This document shows positions 42,894-51,617 of a stretch of 61,000 nucleotides of DNA, piece after piece. Position 1 is the first letter of the stretch. Each line of letters starts with the position of its first letter. The translations under genes and the position numbers were made by a program. The notes under the pieces were generated by a model. That model saw only the letters and a list, made by a program, of their open reading frames with translations, was not told the DNA's origin and ran no database searches. This DNA comes from Christensenellaceae bacterium. Its GTDB lineage: Bacteria; Bacillota; Clostridia; Christensenellales; Aristaeellaceae. Location: NCBI GenBank assembly GCA_022510815.1, contig JAFLST010000014.1, positions 1 to 61,000 on the forward strand, read 5' to 3'.

Positions 42894-43340
42894 ATGAACA
42901 AGATCATTCTGATCGGCAATCTCACCCGCGACCCTGAGCTGCGCACCACGCCCAACGGCTACACCGTCTGCGATTTCACCATCGCGGTGAATGACCGGCG
43001 CGGCCGCAACCAGCAGAATGCCGGCGGCCAGCAGCAGGATACCGCCCAGTTCTTCCGCATCAGCGTATGGCGGCAGCTTGGCGAAACCTGCGCGAAGTAT
43101 CTGGCCAAGGGCCGCAAGGTCTATGTGTCGGGCCCGCTGACGGCCAGAACCTATCAGGCGAACGACGGTACGACCCGCGTTTCGCTGGAGGTCACTGCCG
43201 ATGAGGTGGAGTTCCTGACCAGCCGCGCTGAATCCGAGGCGATGGGCGGCGGTTATGACGCGCCTGCCGCGTCCGCACCCAGCCCGATGGCCCAGAACAG
43301 CGGCTTCACGGCCGTGGAGACCGACGAACTGCCGTTCTAA
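42894..43340 (+). CDS. ssb: Single-stranded DNA-binding protein
   Basis: A 148-residue SSB. The OB fold occupies residues 1-~108 ([59 protein letters not shown]), followed by a flexible Gly/Pro/Ala linker and the conserved acidic C-terminal tip TDELPF, which recruits replication and repair partners. It lies between rpsF and rpsR, the standard arrangement. The ribosome site CTGAGGAAAG precedes the ATG. Confidence 0.97.
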   Translation: MNKIILIGNLTRDPELRTTPNGYTVCDFTIAVNDRRGRNQQNAGGQQQDTAQFFRISVWRQLGETCAKYLAKGRKVYVSGPLTARTYQANDGTTRVSLEVTADEVEFLTSRAESEAMGGGYDAPAASAPSPMAQNSGFTAVETDELPF

Positions 43341-43372
43341 CTTACGCTTTAAGCCGAAAGGAGGCTCATCCC

Positions 43373-43630
43373 ATGTCTGAGGAACGTACCGAGAGGAGGC
43401 CCCGTCCGCGTGGAGGCCGTCGCCCCCGCCGCAAGGTCTGCTCCTTCTGCGTCGATAAGATCGAGTACATCGACTACAAGGACATCAACCGTCTGCGCCG
43501 CTACACCAACGAGCGTGGCAAGATCCTGCCCCGCCGCATGAGCGGTAACTGCGCTAAGCATCAGCGTCAGTTGAGTGAAGCCATCAAGCGCGCCCGTGCC
43601 ATCGCGCTGCTGCCCTTCACGGTCGACTGA
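43373..43630 (+). CDS. rpsR: 30S ribosomal protein S18
   Basis: An 85-residue S18, third gene of the rpsF operon. The N-terminus is basic ([20 protein letters not shown]), then [27 protein letters not shown] and [21 protein letters not shown], the S18 signature and C-terminal helix. It keeps a CxxC pair at residues ~22-25 of the kind that marks zinc-type paralogues of ribosomal proteins. AAAGGAGG is well placed. Ends in a strong terminator. Confidence 0.96.
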   Translation: MSEERTERRPRPRGGRRPRRKVCSFCVDKIEYIDYKDINRLRRYTNERGKILPRRMSGNCAKHQRQLSEAIKRARAIALLPFTVD

Positions 43631-43650
43631 TTCAGGTCAAAATGTTCGAG

Positions 43651-43678
43651 CCCCGGATGCGCTGTCATCCGGGGTTTT
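43651..43678 (+). terminator. Intrinsic terminator after rpsR
   Basis: CCCCGGATG (43651-43659) with CATCCGGGG (43666-43674), then TTTT. Confidence 0.85.
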
Positions 43679-43756
43679 GCGTTGCAAATTTGATGAATAA
43701 CGCCTCCTTCATCGGCATATACTTGCGATATCACCGAATAAAAGGAGGATTTTCCG

Positions 43757-43951
43757 ATGCTTGATACCATTTCCCTGCTTCTGGTCATTATCGGCGCGAT
43801 CAACTGGCTGCTGGTCGGCGTGTTCCAGTTCGACCTTGTGGCGTGGATCTTCGGCGGTCAGGGCGCGATCATCAGCCGAATCATCTATACCCTCGTCGGC
43901 GCGGCGGGCCTGTGGTGCATCTCCCTGCTGTTCAAGAGGAACAATCACTAA
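43757..43951 (+). CDS. DUF378 small membrane protein
   Basis: A 64-residue protein with two hydrophobic helices and the DUF378 pattern: ISLLLVIIGAINWLLVGVFQFDLVAWIFG, then SRIIYTLVGAAGLWCI and a short basic tail. Family function is unknown; the INW/GLVG-type motif and size match well. AAAGGAGG precedes the ATG. A single-gene unit between two terminators. Confidence 0.92.
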   Translation: MLDTISLLLVIIGAINWLLVGVFQFDLVAWIFGGQGAIISRIIYTLVGAAGLWCISLLFKRNNH

Positions 43952-43964
43952 GCGCGGCCCACGC

Positions 43965-43994
43965 GAAAAGACAGCCTCTAACAGGCTGTCTTTT
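43965..43994. terminator. Bidirectional intrinsic terminator
   Basis: AAAAGACAGCCT (43965-43976) with AGGCTGTCTTTT (43982-43993), flanked by T on one side and A on the other; between convergent genes. Confidence 0.85.
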
Positions 43995-44698
43995 TACATG
44001 GAGACATCTTCGCTCCGATAGTGATTCATGTCGGTGAAGGTTGCATAGCGGGGCATTGACAGGCGCACTGTTCGGCGCTGTGCTTTCCGGTTGACGGCCT
44101 CGAGAGCGGCCCGCAGTTGGCGCAGCGTGTCTTCGCCTGCCGAGAGAGGACGATAATAGGCGAGCGTAACATGGGGTGTGAGCGGATAGCTCAGCGGCAT
44201 AACCTGCTGGAACAGGTCGTAGAGCGCCGTCAGCGCCGTGCAGTTTTCTTCGTCAACGGGCTCAAAGCCCATTACGACGCTGGTATGAACCATGCTGAAC
44301 ACAGCCGTGGATTTCACAAGGATCGCTTGATCCTTGGGCAGTGCCGCCAGCAGCGACTTGCAGGCCGCGCTTGCCCGCGTCATCGCAGGGGCGATGGCCT
44401 CAGGATTTACCGCACTGTTCAGATCATGCAGGGTGATGTGGAAGCTCGCCGGATTGAGAGCGTCGGCCAGCAGACCGCCGCAGGTCTCATAGAGCATGCG
44501 CTGGATGCCGCCCAGCCAGACCTTGTCGTCCTCCGGCAGGTCAAAAATCACCGTGTCTCCGAAAAAGGGGCGAAAGGAGCCGGCTTCGTCAACCTTCTCC
44601 GTCAGCCGGGGATTTGTGGCAAAGTCGCCCTCCTTGGGCAAACTGTCCCAGACAAAAGCCGTCCGCTGGCGGAAGTCCCGCAGGCTTTCCGCCATCAT
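43994..44698 (-). CDS. 2H phosphoesterase (2'-5' RNA ligase/LigT-like) family protein
   Basis: A 234-residue protein with the two HxT motifs of the 2H superfamily: FHITLHDL (H87, T89) and PHVTLAYYRP (H176, T178), about 89 residues apart, with the expected pseudo-symmetric halves. Members hydrolyse 2',5' or cyclic phosphodiesters of nucleotides or RNA. It is the last gene of the minus-strand operon GT2-ThrE-ThrE-2H; its ATG overlaps the stop of the preceding gene by four bases. Natural substrate unknown. Confidence 0.85.
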   Translation of the reverse strand: MMAESLRDFRQRTAFVWDSLPKEGDFATNPRLTEKVDEAGSFRPFFGDTVIFDLPEDDKVWLGGIQRMLYETCGGLLADALNPASFHITLHDLNSAVNPEAIAPAMTRASAACKSLLAALPKDQAILVKSTAVFSMVHTSVVMGFEPVDEENCTALTALYDLFQQVMPLSYPLTPHVTLAYYRPLSAGEDTLRQLRAALEAVNRKAQRRTVRLSMPRYATFTDMNHYRSEDVSM

Positions 44699-45177
44699 CG
44701 TCCCTCCTGATCGGCGGGGCGCCGCACCGAATGCCGCATGCCCATCACCGCCCGGAACAGGAAGCTCCCCACGCCCAGGCCCAGCGCGATCATCACGATG
44801 GTCGTCATGGCCTGCACGCCCGTGCGCACACCGGCGGCGTTCTCACCCTGTGCCAGCAGCGCAATGCAGCGGTACAGCCCCAGACCCGGCACCATCGCCA
44901 CGATGGACAGGGTAATGAATATCGTCGCGATCATACGCATCTTTCTCGCGCAGCCCTGCGCCAGCATCGACCCAGCCAGCGCGCCGATGAAAATGCTCGC
45001 GGGCATGCCAAGGCCCGCCTGCTCGAGCACCCAATAGAGCGCATAGGCCATTGCTCCGATGACGCTGGCCGGGAGCCATGCCCGCCGGGGCGCGTGGAGC
45101 AGCAGCGCGAAGCCCAGCGTTCCGAGGAACGCCGAGATGAACATCCGGGCCGTGCCCAGCAGCATCGTGGTCATCAT
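44695..45177 (-). CDS. Threonine/serine exporter, ThrE C-terminal-domain subunit
   Basis: A 160-residue membrane protein with about five helices (MFISAFLGTLGFALLLHAP, SVIGAMAYALYWVLEQ, ASIFIGALAGSMLAQ, ITLSIVAMVPGLGLYRC), matching the second half of ThrE (ThrE_2/DUF3815). In Corynebacterium ThrE is one protein exporting threonine and serine; many Bacillota split it into two adjacent genes as here. It overlaps both neighbours by four bases, so the operon is tightly coupled. Confidence 0.88.
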   Translation of the reverse strand: MMTTMLLGTARMFISAFLGTLGFALLLHAPRRAWLPASVIGAMAYALYWVLEQAGLGMPASIFIGALAGSMLAQGCARKMRMIATIFITLSIVAMVPGLGLYRCIALLAQGENAAGVRTGVQAMTTIVMIALGLGVGSFLFRAVMGMRHSVRRPADQEGR

Positions 45178-45953
45178 AGCGCGGCACCCCCTGTCAGCAG
45201 CGAAAACAGGCTGGCCGCCATCAGCGCGCCGCCCGCCACCAGCACCGCCGTGAGCACCGCGCTCACCCCGTGGGACAGGCCTGAGACCATATCCCCGCGC
45301 ATGGTGTCCTGCACGGCGTTGGTCATGGCCAGACCCGGCAGCATGGGCATCAGCGTACCGGCGACGATCACGTCCACCGTGCCCAGTCCCGTCAGATGGT
45401 GAAAGGCCATGGGCAGCAGCGCCGCGACGAAGCTCCCCAGCAGCGTCGAGACCAGCGCCTGCATGTGGAACCGGCTCAGAAGCTGCGGCAGGAGCTGCAC
45501 CAGCGCGCCTACGGCTACGCCGCAGGCAAAGTCCCAGCCCTGACCGCCGAACAGCATCGCCCAGCCGCCCGAGGACACCGCTGCCGCCACAACCAGCATC
45601 CGCTGGCTGATCAGGGGCTTTCGCCGGGCGATCTCCTCCAGACGCGCCATCGCGTCCTCGCAGGACAGGCCCTCCGCCTCCACCTGCCGGGAAACCGCGT
45701 TGACCTCGTCCACCCGGGTCAGGTCCGTTCCGCTCCGGCGCACGCGCTTCACCGCCGTTTGGAGATCCCCGTCCTGTCCGCGGTAGCTGATGAAAATCCC
45801 GCTGGGCACCGCGAAGCTCTCCACGTCCTTCAGCCCGAAGGCGCGGCCCATGCGGGTGATGGTCTCCTCAACGCGGTAGGTCTCGCCGCCGCATTCCATG
45901 ATGAGCCGCCCCGCAAGCTGCAGCGGAGCCATGTAGCGGCTGTCATCCTTCAT
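45174..45953 (-). CDS. Threonine/serine exporter, ThrE N-terminal-domain subunit
   Basis: A 259-residue protein: residues 1-~115 soluble (LAGRLIMECGGETYRVEETITRM, VESFAVPSGIFISY), then about five helices (MLVVAAAVSSGGWAMLFGG, GVAVGALVQLLPQLL, TLMPMLPGLAMTNAVQDTM). This is the ThrE N-terminal (DUF1212) half. The ATG at 45953 follows AGAGAGGG; the longer open frame upstream runs across the glycosyltransferase gene and is a shadow. Together with the downstream half it would make one exporter. Confidence 0.88.
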   Translation of the reverse strand: MKDDSRYMAPLQLAGRLIMECGGETYRVEETITRMGRAFGLKDVESFAVPSGIFISYRGQDGDLQTAVKRVRRSGTDLTRVDEVNAVSRQVEAEGLSCEDAMARLEEIARRKPLISQRMLVVAAAVSSGGWAMLFGGQGWDFACGVAVGALVQLLPQLLSRFHMQALVSTLLGSFVAALLPMAFHHLTGLGTVDVIVAGTLMPMLPGLAMTNAVQDTMRGDMVSGLSHGVSAVLTAVLVAGGALMAASLFSLLTGGAAL

Positions 45954-45970
45954 TGTTCGTGCCCTCTCTG

Positions 45971-46792
45971 TCAATTTCTGATGGTAAAGCGGAACAGGTA
46001 CAGCCACAGCACCTTGCGGTACTTCTCGTATTGGCCCCGGGCCTTGTAAAGCTCGCGGTAGCAGTCGTAGATCAGCCAGCGGTCTTTGATGCCGGCGATG
46101 GGGTGCAGGATGGTGTGGAAGAACTGCCGCACCACCGCGCCTTTGGGGTTGCGGCGGTAATCGTAGACGGAGTCGGTGATATAGCCGATCCGCTCGGCAT
46201 GGGCCAGATAGCGCATCACGAAAGCGAAATCCTCGCCCCAGTGGAGCCCCGAGACGAACCGCACCTGATGCTCCCGGATGAGATCGCCCCGGAACAGCTT
46301 GTTCCACAGGACGCCATAATAGAAGCTGTTGGACAGCCGCTCCAGCCGGCGGAGAAATTCGTCGTTGTCCACCACGTCCTCGCACCTGCCCAGATCACGG
46401 TAATACCGCCTGCGTCCCAGCACCTCGGTGTAGGCCGCCAGCACCAGATCGCAGCGTTCCTCCTGCGCTTTCTCCACGAGCTGCCGCATGGAGTCGGGCG
46501 GCAGGCAGTCGTCCGCGTCCACGAAGCGGATGTAGCAGCCACGGCTCATACGGATGCCCGCGTTGCGCGCCTCGGACACACCGCCGTTTTCCTGATGCAG
46601 GATGCGGATGCGCTCGTCCTCTCCGGCGAGGCGCTTCATCAGCGGCCAAGTGCCGTCGGTGCTGCCATCGTCGATCAGAATGATTTCCATGTCCTGAAGG
46701 CTTTGATGGATGACGCTCGCCACGCACTCCGCCAGATACTTCTCGCCGTTCCAGACGGGCACGATCACGCTTATCAACGGCTGCCGCTCCAC
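45971..46792 (-). CDS. Glycosyltransferase family 2
   Basis: A 273-residue cytoplasmic inverting glycosyltransferase of the GT-A fold: ISVIVPVWNGEKYLAECVAS at the N-terminus, IILIDDGSTDGTW, SEARNAGI and FVDADDCLPPDS (metal-binding DxD-like ADD), with a C-terminal basic helix region. The acceptor and sugar cannot be told; relatives build cell-wall or capsule glycans. First gene of the operon, with promoter at 46831-46859. Confidence 0.92.
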   Translation of the reverse strand: MERQPLISVIVPVWNGEKYLAECVASVIHQSLQDMEIILIDDGSTDGTWPLMKRLAGEDERIRILHQENGGVSEARNAGIRMSRGCYIRFVDADDCLPPDSMRQLVEKAQEERCDLVLAAYTEVLGRRRYYRDLGRCEDVVDNDEFLRRLERLSNSFYYGVLWNKLFRGDLIREHQVRFVSGLHWGEDFAFVMRYLAHAERIGYITDSVYDYRRNPKGAVVRQFFHTILHPIAGIKDRWLIYDCYRELYKARGQYEKYRKVLWLYLFRFTIRN

Positions 46793-46830
46793 GGGTCTCC
46801 TCCTCGCCTGTACAGTGTCTTCTGGATAGC

Positions 46831-46859
46831 ATTGTAGCCGTTTGCCGCGGCGTTGTCAA
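46831..46859 (-). promoter_or_regulatory. Promoter for the GT2-ThrE-2H operon
   Basis: Minus strand TTGACA (46859-46854), 17-base spacer, TACAAT (46836-46831). The remaining stretch up to 47051 has no gene; a TATCAT at 47031-47036 may be a -10 box for the VTC gene. Confidence 0.75.
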
Positions 46860-47051
46860 GGAGAAGGAGAGGCGGAGAGAAGCAGGGCTTTTTTTCTTTC
46901 CTGCAACTTTTTCGGCAGAATAAGAAGGTTTTTCGTCTGCGTGTCGAATCCTTTCCGGGTGCCTTTTCGCAGATCCGCCCTGTTCACCTGTTTTTCATGC
47001 AGTGTCCCGCTTCGGCTCACAGGCAGGGTATATCATCAGAGAGGACACGCT

Positions 47052-47798
47052 ATGATTCATGGGAGGATCGGCTTGGAACAGATTCAGCATACCTTTGAGC
47101 GGATCGAGAAGAAATACGTCCTGACGGAGGCGTCCGCCGCGCGGGTCATCGACCGGCTCCTGCCCTACATGGAGGAAGACCGCTACGGGCGGCATACCAT
47201 CCGCAACGTCTACTACGACACGCCGGACTACGCGCTCATCCGCCATTCCGTGCAGAAGCCCGTCTATAAGGAGAAATTCCGGCTCCGGGGCTACAGCAGC
47301 GCCGGGGACGCGCAGGTCACCTTTGCCGAGCTCAAGAAGAAGTACAAGGGCGTCGTTTACAAGCGGCGCGTGGCGGGCAGCGCGGAGGAGATCGACCTCC
47401 TGCTGCGGGGCGGCTGGCTCGAGGGCGAAGACGCGCAGACCCAGCGGGAAATCCACTGGTTCCTGAATAGCTACCGGCCCATGCCGAGGGTCTTCATCGG
47501 CTATGAGCGGGACGCCTTCTTTGGCCGGGAGGATCCGCTGCTGCGGGTGACCTTCGACCGGCACATCCGCTGGCGAGAGGATCGGCTGACCCTCGCCGAG
47601 GGCGATGACGGAACCCTCGTGCTGCCCGATGACCCTATCGTGATGGAGGTCAAGATCGCCGCGGCCGCGCCGCTGTGGATGGCCCGGATGTTCAGCGAGC
47701 TGGGCGTCTATCCGACGAACTTCTCCAAATATGGCGTCTGCTATCTGCGGCATATCGCGCCATTTTTCCTGACGAAAGAGAGGACCCTGACATGCTGA
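47052..47798 (+). CDS. Polyphosphate polymerase (VTC) domain protein
   Basis: A 248-residue protein with the VTC/triphosphate-tunnel fold. Tunnel residues are seen in FERIEKKYVL, NVYYDTPDYAL, YKEKFRLRGY, FAELKKKYKGVVYKRR and IVMEVKIAAAAPLW; in yeast Vtc4 the equivalent basic tunnel makes polyphosphate from ATP. The usual ExExK is ERIEKKY here. The ATG at 47052 opens a six-gene cluster; its stop codon overlaps the DUF4956 start (shared bases 47792-47798). In Bacillota this domain commonly travels with DUF4956 and CotH genes. Whether it polymerises phosphate in bacteria like this is inference. Confidence 0.88.
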   Translation: MIHGRIGLEQIQHTFERIEKKYVLTEASAARVIDRLLPYMEEDRYGRHTIRNVYYDTPDYALIRHSVQKPVYKEKFRLRGYSSAGDAQVTFAELKKKYKGVVYKRRVAGSAEEIDLLLRGGWLEGEDAQTQREIHWFLNSYRPMPRVFIGYERDAFFGREDPLLRVTFDRHIRWREDRLTLAEGDDGTLVLPDDPIVMEVKIAAAAPLWMARMFSELGVYPTNFSKYGVCYLRHIAPFFLTKERTLTC

Positions 47799-48454
47799 CG
47801 AGCGTTATCGACACGCCCTTGACCCTTCCCACGCTGCTGCTTCTGCTGCTCACCGCTGTGGTGCTGGGGCTGCTCACGGCGCTGGTGTTTACCTTCCGCT
47901 GCCGGCACACCGCCAGCTTTGCCCTGACCCTGACGCTGCTGCCCATGGCGGTATCGGTCATCATCCTGCTGGTCAACGGCAACATCGGCACGGGCGTGGC
48001 AGTGGCGGGAGCCTTCGCGCTGGTACGCTTCCGCAGCGTGCCGGGAACGGCCCGGGAGATCGCGGCGATCTTCATCGAGATGGCGCTGGGCCTGTGCCTC
48101 GGTCTGGGCTATATCGGCCTTGCGGTGATTTTCTTCGCGCTGACGGCTATCATCACCCTGCTGCTGACGGCGATGCGCTTCGGCGCGCCCTCGGCCACGG
48201 TCAAGCAGATGAAGATCACCTTGCCCGAAAATGTCGATTATGAGACCCTCTTTGACGACGTCTTCGAGCAGTATCATGTCCGCGCTGACCTGCAGCGCAT
48301 CCGCACCACCAACATGGGCACGCTCTTTGAGCTCACCTACCTCCTCACGTTCCCCACGCCGCAGGTGCCCAAGGCCTTCATGGACGAGCTGCGCATCCGC
48401 AACGCCAACCTGAACATCGTCATCGGGGCCGTGACGGAGCACGAGGCGCTGTGA
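47792..48454 (+). CDS. DUF4956 membrane protein
   Basis: A 220-residue protein: four hydrophobic helices in the first 120 residues (LPTLLLLLLTAVVLGLLTALV, FALTLTLLPMAVSVIILLV, GVAVAGAFALVRFRS, LGLCLGLGYIGLAVIFFAL), with the family motif AGAFALVRFRSVPGTAREI, and a cytoplasmic alpha/beta tail (~140-220). DUF4956 proteins are regularly next to VTC-domain genes, which suggests a membrane partner or channel. It overlaps the VTC gene by seven bases in another frame. Confidence 0.88.
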   Translation: MLTSVIDTPLTLPTLLLLLLTAVVLGLLTALVFTFRCRHTASFALTLTLLPMAVSVIILLVNGNIGTGVAVAGAFALVRFRSVPGTAREIAAIFIEMALGLCLGLGYIGLAVIFFALTAIITLLLTAMRFGAPSATVKQMKITLPENVDYETLFDDVFEQYHVRADLQRIRTTNMGTLFELTYLLTFPTPQVPKAFMDELRIRNANLNIVIGAVTEHEAL

Positions 48455-48567
48455 CGGGGAGAAACGGCGGAGGAAGACGGCGGGAGGAATGCTTTGGAGC
48501 CCCCAGCGCCCCTGCCGCTCCCACACCGTGACATGGCTTAACTTTCAAGGATTGTGGAGAACAGATC

Positions 48568-50364
48568 ATGAAGAGAATCCTGACAATTGCCTTTTGTCTG
48601 GCTATCGCCCTGCTTTGCTCGGCCTGCGCGCTGGCGGAGGATGAGACCGTTCAGATTGTGCTCAGCTCAAGCGGCATCACGGCTGGGGATGCGAAGGGCG
48701 TGAGCGTCGACGGCAGCACGGTGACGATTCGCAACAAGGGGACTTATGTGCTCTCCGGCGAGCTGGCGGGCGGGCAGATCATCGTTGACGCGGGCGGCAA
48801 GGACAAAGTGACGCTGATCCTGAACGGTGTGAGCGTCGTCAATGCGTCCGCTCCGGCGCTGATGGTCGAGAACGCCAAGCTGACCGTGCTGCGGCTTGCG
48901 GCGGGCACGGAGAACAAGCTCGTCAGCGGCGAGCCGGTGGACGTGAAGACCTCCTCGGCGGACGAGGCTGCGGAGGGCGGAGCGATCCATGCCCGGGACA
49001 GCCTGCGCATCGAGGGCGACGGCGCGCTGACGGTCGGCGGCTACCTGAACAACGGCATCCACACCTCCAACCATCTGACCATTCTCGGGGGCCTCATCAC
49101 CGTTGAGGCGGTGAACCATGGCATCAAGGGCAAGGACTCCGTGCTGATCGAGGAGGGCGTGATCACCGTGACCTCCGGCAAGGACGGCGTGATCTCCAAC
49201 GACGCCTCGGGCGAAGGCTATGGCGTGGTGACCATCCGCGGCGGCACGCTGACCATCGACGCGGCAGGCGACGGCATTCAGGCGGAAACCCTGCTGGATA
49301 TCTCCGGCGGTACGCTGAACATCGTTTCCGGCGGCGGCAGCGCGGACGTCGAATATGACGAGCCTGACGACTGGGGCGGCTGGCGCGGCGGACGGGGAGC
49401 GGACTTCGGCTGGATGCCCGACGGCGGCCGCGGGATGGACTTCGGCTGGGGGCCGGGGACCGACTTTGGCGAGGATGTGGATGATTCCCTCAGCACCAAG
49501 GGTCTCAAGAGCGGCACGGCCCTGACGATTTCCGGCGGCGTGATCACCGTGGACGCGAGGGACGACGCGGTGCATTCCAATGGCGGCATTACCATCTCCG
49601 GCGGCGAGCTGACCCTCTCCTCCGGCGATGACGGCATCCATGCGGACGCCTCGCTGACGGTCGAGGACGGCCTGATCAACATCCTTGCGTCCTATGAGGG
49701 CATGGAGGCGAACCAGCTGCTGATCGCCGGCGGCGAGATGGACATCGTCTCCGCGGACGACGGCCTGAACGCCTACGGGGGCGAGGAGATGTTTGGCTTT
49801 GGCGGCCGGGGCGGCTTTGGAGGACGCGGCGGCCGGGGCATGAATGGCTGGGGAGAGCCCCAGAGCAGCGGCGCGGCGGAAGACCTGCCGCTCCTGCGCA
49901 TTACCGGCGGCGTGGTGCACCTGAACGCCGAGGGCGATGGTCTGGACTCCAACGGCAGCATCATCGTCGAGGGCGGTGAGGTGATCGTCGACGGCCCCTT
50001 CCGCAGCATGAACGGCGCGATCGACGTTGGCACCGAGAGCGGCGGCGTCTGCGAGGTACACGGCGGCAACGTGCTGGCCGTCGGCGCGGCGGGCATGGCG
50101 GACTCCTTCGGCAGCTCGTCCACCCAGTGCGCCTTCCAAGTCACCATGCAGGGCATCTCCGCGGGCGACGATATCGTCGTCACGGACAGCGAGGGCAGGG
50201 AGCTTGTGCGCCACACCGCGCTCAAGGGCTGCGCCTCCATCGTGTTCACCAGCCCCGATCTGATTCTCGGTGAAACCTACACGGTCACCGCGGGCGGGCA
50301 GAGCACGACGATTACGCTGGACAGCGTCTCGACTGGCGGGCAGTCCATGAGGTGGGGTTGGTAA
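48568..50364 (+). CDS. Secreted carbohydrate-binding domain protein (DUF4353/CBM-like)
   Basis: A 598-residue exported protein. The signal sequence is MKRILTIAFCLAIALLCSAC with possible cut after ALA at ~24; a lipid-type cut at C17 or C20 is conceivable. The rest is a repetitive beta-strand domain with GGxITV/GGxLTI units (GGLITVEAVNHGIKGKDSVL, GGVITVDARDDAVHSNGGI, GGELTLSSGDDGIHADAS), resembling a right-handed helix. Two Gly/Arg-rich inserts interrupt it at ~268-305 and ~406-432. Proteins of this kind occur next to CotH and VTC genes. Ligand unknown. Confidence 0.82.
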   Translation: MKRILTIAFCLAIALLCSACALAEDETVQIVLSSSGITAGDAKGVSVDGSTVTIRNKGTYVLSGELAGGQIIVDAGGKDKVTLILNGVSVVNASAPALMVENAKLTVLRLAAGTENKLVSGEPVDVKTSSADEAAEGGAIHARDSLRIEGDGALTVGGYLNNGIHTSNHLTILGGLITVEAVNHGIKGKDSVLIEEGVITVTSGKDGVISNDASGEGYGVVTIRGGTLTIDAAGDGIQAETLLDISGGTLNIVSGGGSADVEYDEPDDWGGWRGGRGADFGWMPDGGRGMDFGWGPGTDFGEDVDDSLSTKGLKSGTALTISGGVITVDARDDAVHSNGGITISGGELTLSSGDDGIHADASLTVEDGLINILASYEGMEANQLLIAGGEMDIVSADDGLNAYGGEEMFGFGGRGGFGGRGGRGMNGWGEPQSSGAAEDLPLLRITGGVVHLNAEGDGLDSNGSIIVEGGEVIVDGPFRSMNGAIDVGTESGGVCEVHGGNVLAVGAAGMADSFGSSSTQCAFQVTMQGISAGDDIVVTDSEGRELVRHTALKGCASIVFTSPDLILGETYTVTAGGQSTTITLDSVSTGGQSMRWGW

Positions 50365-50365
50365 G

Positions 50366-51247
50366 ATGAAAGCCCGTCGAGCTGCTTTGCTGTGGTATAT
50401 CTGTTTCGCCTGCCTGCTGGTGGGCTTTACGCTCTATGTGCTGCTGGACGCGTTCGTCATCGAGCGGCGGTATCGGGCCGTCCTGCCTCAGAAGACTGTT
50501 CCGCCATCCCGCGAGGCCGTCCTGACCGATACCTCTTATCAGGACGAATCGCTGACCATCACCCTGAGCGAGCACCGATATCTGGACTCCACCGTCCATC
50601 TGGCGGAGATCGTCCTGACTGAGCCGACCCGTCTGCAGACGGCCCTTGCCCGGGACACCTTTGGCCGCAACATCACCGAGCGCGTCGCTGACACGGCCCT
50701 GCGGCACGGCGCGATCCTCGCCGTCAACGGCGATTATTACGGCTCCCAGCAGACGGGCTATGTGCTGCGCAACGGCGTGATCTACCGCGACACCGTTCGC
50801 TCGGAGGATCAGGAGGATCTGGTCTGCTGGCAGGATGGCTCCATGTCGGTGGTCCGGGAGGGCGAGGTCAGCGCGCAGTCGCTGCTGGACGCGGGAGCAT
50901 GGCAGGTCTTTTCCTTCGGGCCGGCGCTGGTCAGGGATGGCGAGGTCGCCGTCGGCAGGCATGCGGAGGTCGGCAATGCCATGGCCAGCAATCCGCGAAC
51001 CGCCATCGGGATGATCGGGCCGTCCCACTATCTGGTCGCGGTGGCGGACGGGCGCACCGAGGAGAGCGCTGGGCTGTCCCTCTATGAGCTGGCGTCGTTC
51101 CTCAGGGAGCAGGGGGCGCAGCTTGCCTACAATCTGGACGGCGGCGGCTCCTCAACCATGATCTTCGACAGCCGGGTCGTCAACTTCCCCACTACGCGGG
51201 GATGGTACAATGAACGGGCGGTGAGCGATATTGTCTATTTCCGGTGA
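50366..51247 (+). CDS. Phosphodiester glycosidase family protein (NAGPA domain)
   Basis: A 293-residue protein with an N-terminal membrane anchor (LLWYICFACLLVGFTLYVLL, residues ~8-27) and an external NAGPA domain: LHRAILAVNGDYYG-type block (HGAILAVNGDYYGSQ), FSFGPALVRDG, NPRTAIGM and YNLDGGGSSTMIFDSRVVN. The mammalian relative removes GlcNAc from phosphodiester-linked mannose; bacterial members are thought to act on wall or teichoic-type glycophosphates. It starts one base after the preceding stop codon and ends overlapping the next gene. Confidence 0.9.
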   Translation: MKARRAALLWYICFACLLVGFTLYVLLDAFVIERRYRAVLPQKTVPPSREAVLTDTSYQDESLTITLSEHRYLDSTVHLAEIVLTEPTRLQTALARDTFGRNITERVADTALRHGAILAVNGDYYGSQQTGYVLRNGVIYRDTVRSEDQEDLVCWQDGSMSVVREGEVSAQSLLDAGAWQVFSFGPALVRDGEVAVGRHAEVGNAMASNPRTAIGMIGPSHYLVAVADGRTEESAGLSLYELASFLREQGAQLAYNLDGGGSSTMIFDSRVVNFPTTRGWYNERAVSDIVYFR

Positions 51248-51617
51248 GCGGCGCACGGCCCTGCGTTATCTGCTGGTCAGCGCCCTCTGCGCGGTGTTCG
51301 CGCTGGTCTATGAGCTGTTCAGCCATGGCGTGCTCTCGTGGTACATGGCGCTTCTGCCGCTGTGGCCGCTGCTGGGCGGTGCGCTGCCCTTCGGGGTGAT
51401 GGCGCGGCTTCATGTGCGTCCGGCGCAGCTCACGAGATGCCTCTGGCATGCCGGGCTGGCTGCGCTGACCATGGGCAGCCTGATGACCGGCGTCTTTGAA
51501 ATCTACGGCAGCATGTCCTCCCTCGTGCGGGTCTACTGGACGGCGGGAGCATGCCTGATGGCGGCGGGATTGGCGGACTTTGTCTGGTGCCGATTCCGCG
51601 GGAGGAATACCAAATGA
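51231..51617 (+). CDS. Unknown four-helix membrane protein
   Basis: A 128-residue protein with four hydrophobic helices (LLVSALCAVFALVYELF, WYMALLPLWPLLGGALPFGVM, LWHAGLAALTMGSLMTGVFEI, YWTAGACLMAAGLADFVWC) and a basic C-terminus. The start is a TTG at 51231 with GGTGAG five bases away, overlapping the end of the phosphodiester glycosidase gene by 17 bases; its stop overlaps the CotH start by four bases. I recognise no family. Tight overlap at both ends supports a real gene serving the surface cluster. Confidence 0.65.
   Translation: MSISGERRTALRYLLVSALCAVFALVYELFSHGVLSWYMALLPLWPLLGGALPFGVMARLHVRPAQLTRCLWHAGLAALTMGSLMTGVFEIYGSMSSLVRVYWTAGACLMAAGLADFVWCRFRGRNTK

Noticed and set aside
43640-43680. 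GTTCGAGCC segment considered as the T-arm of a tRNA
   Set aside because: No acceptor, D or anticodon arm is around it; the bases form the rpsR terminator hairpin.
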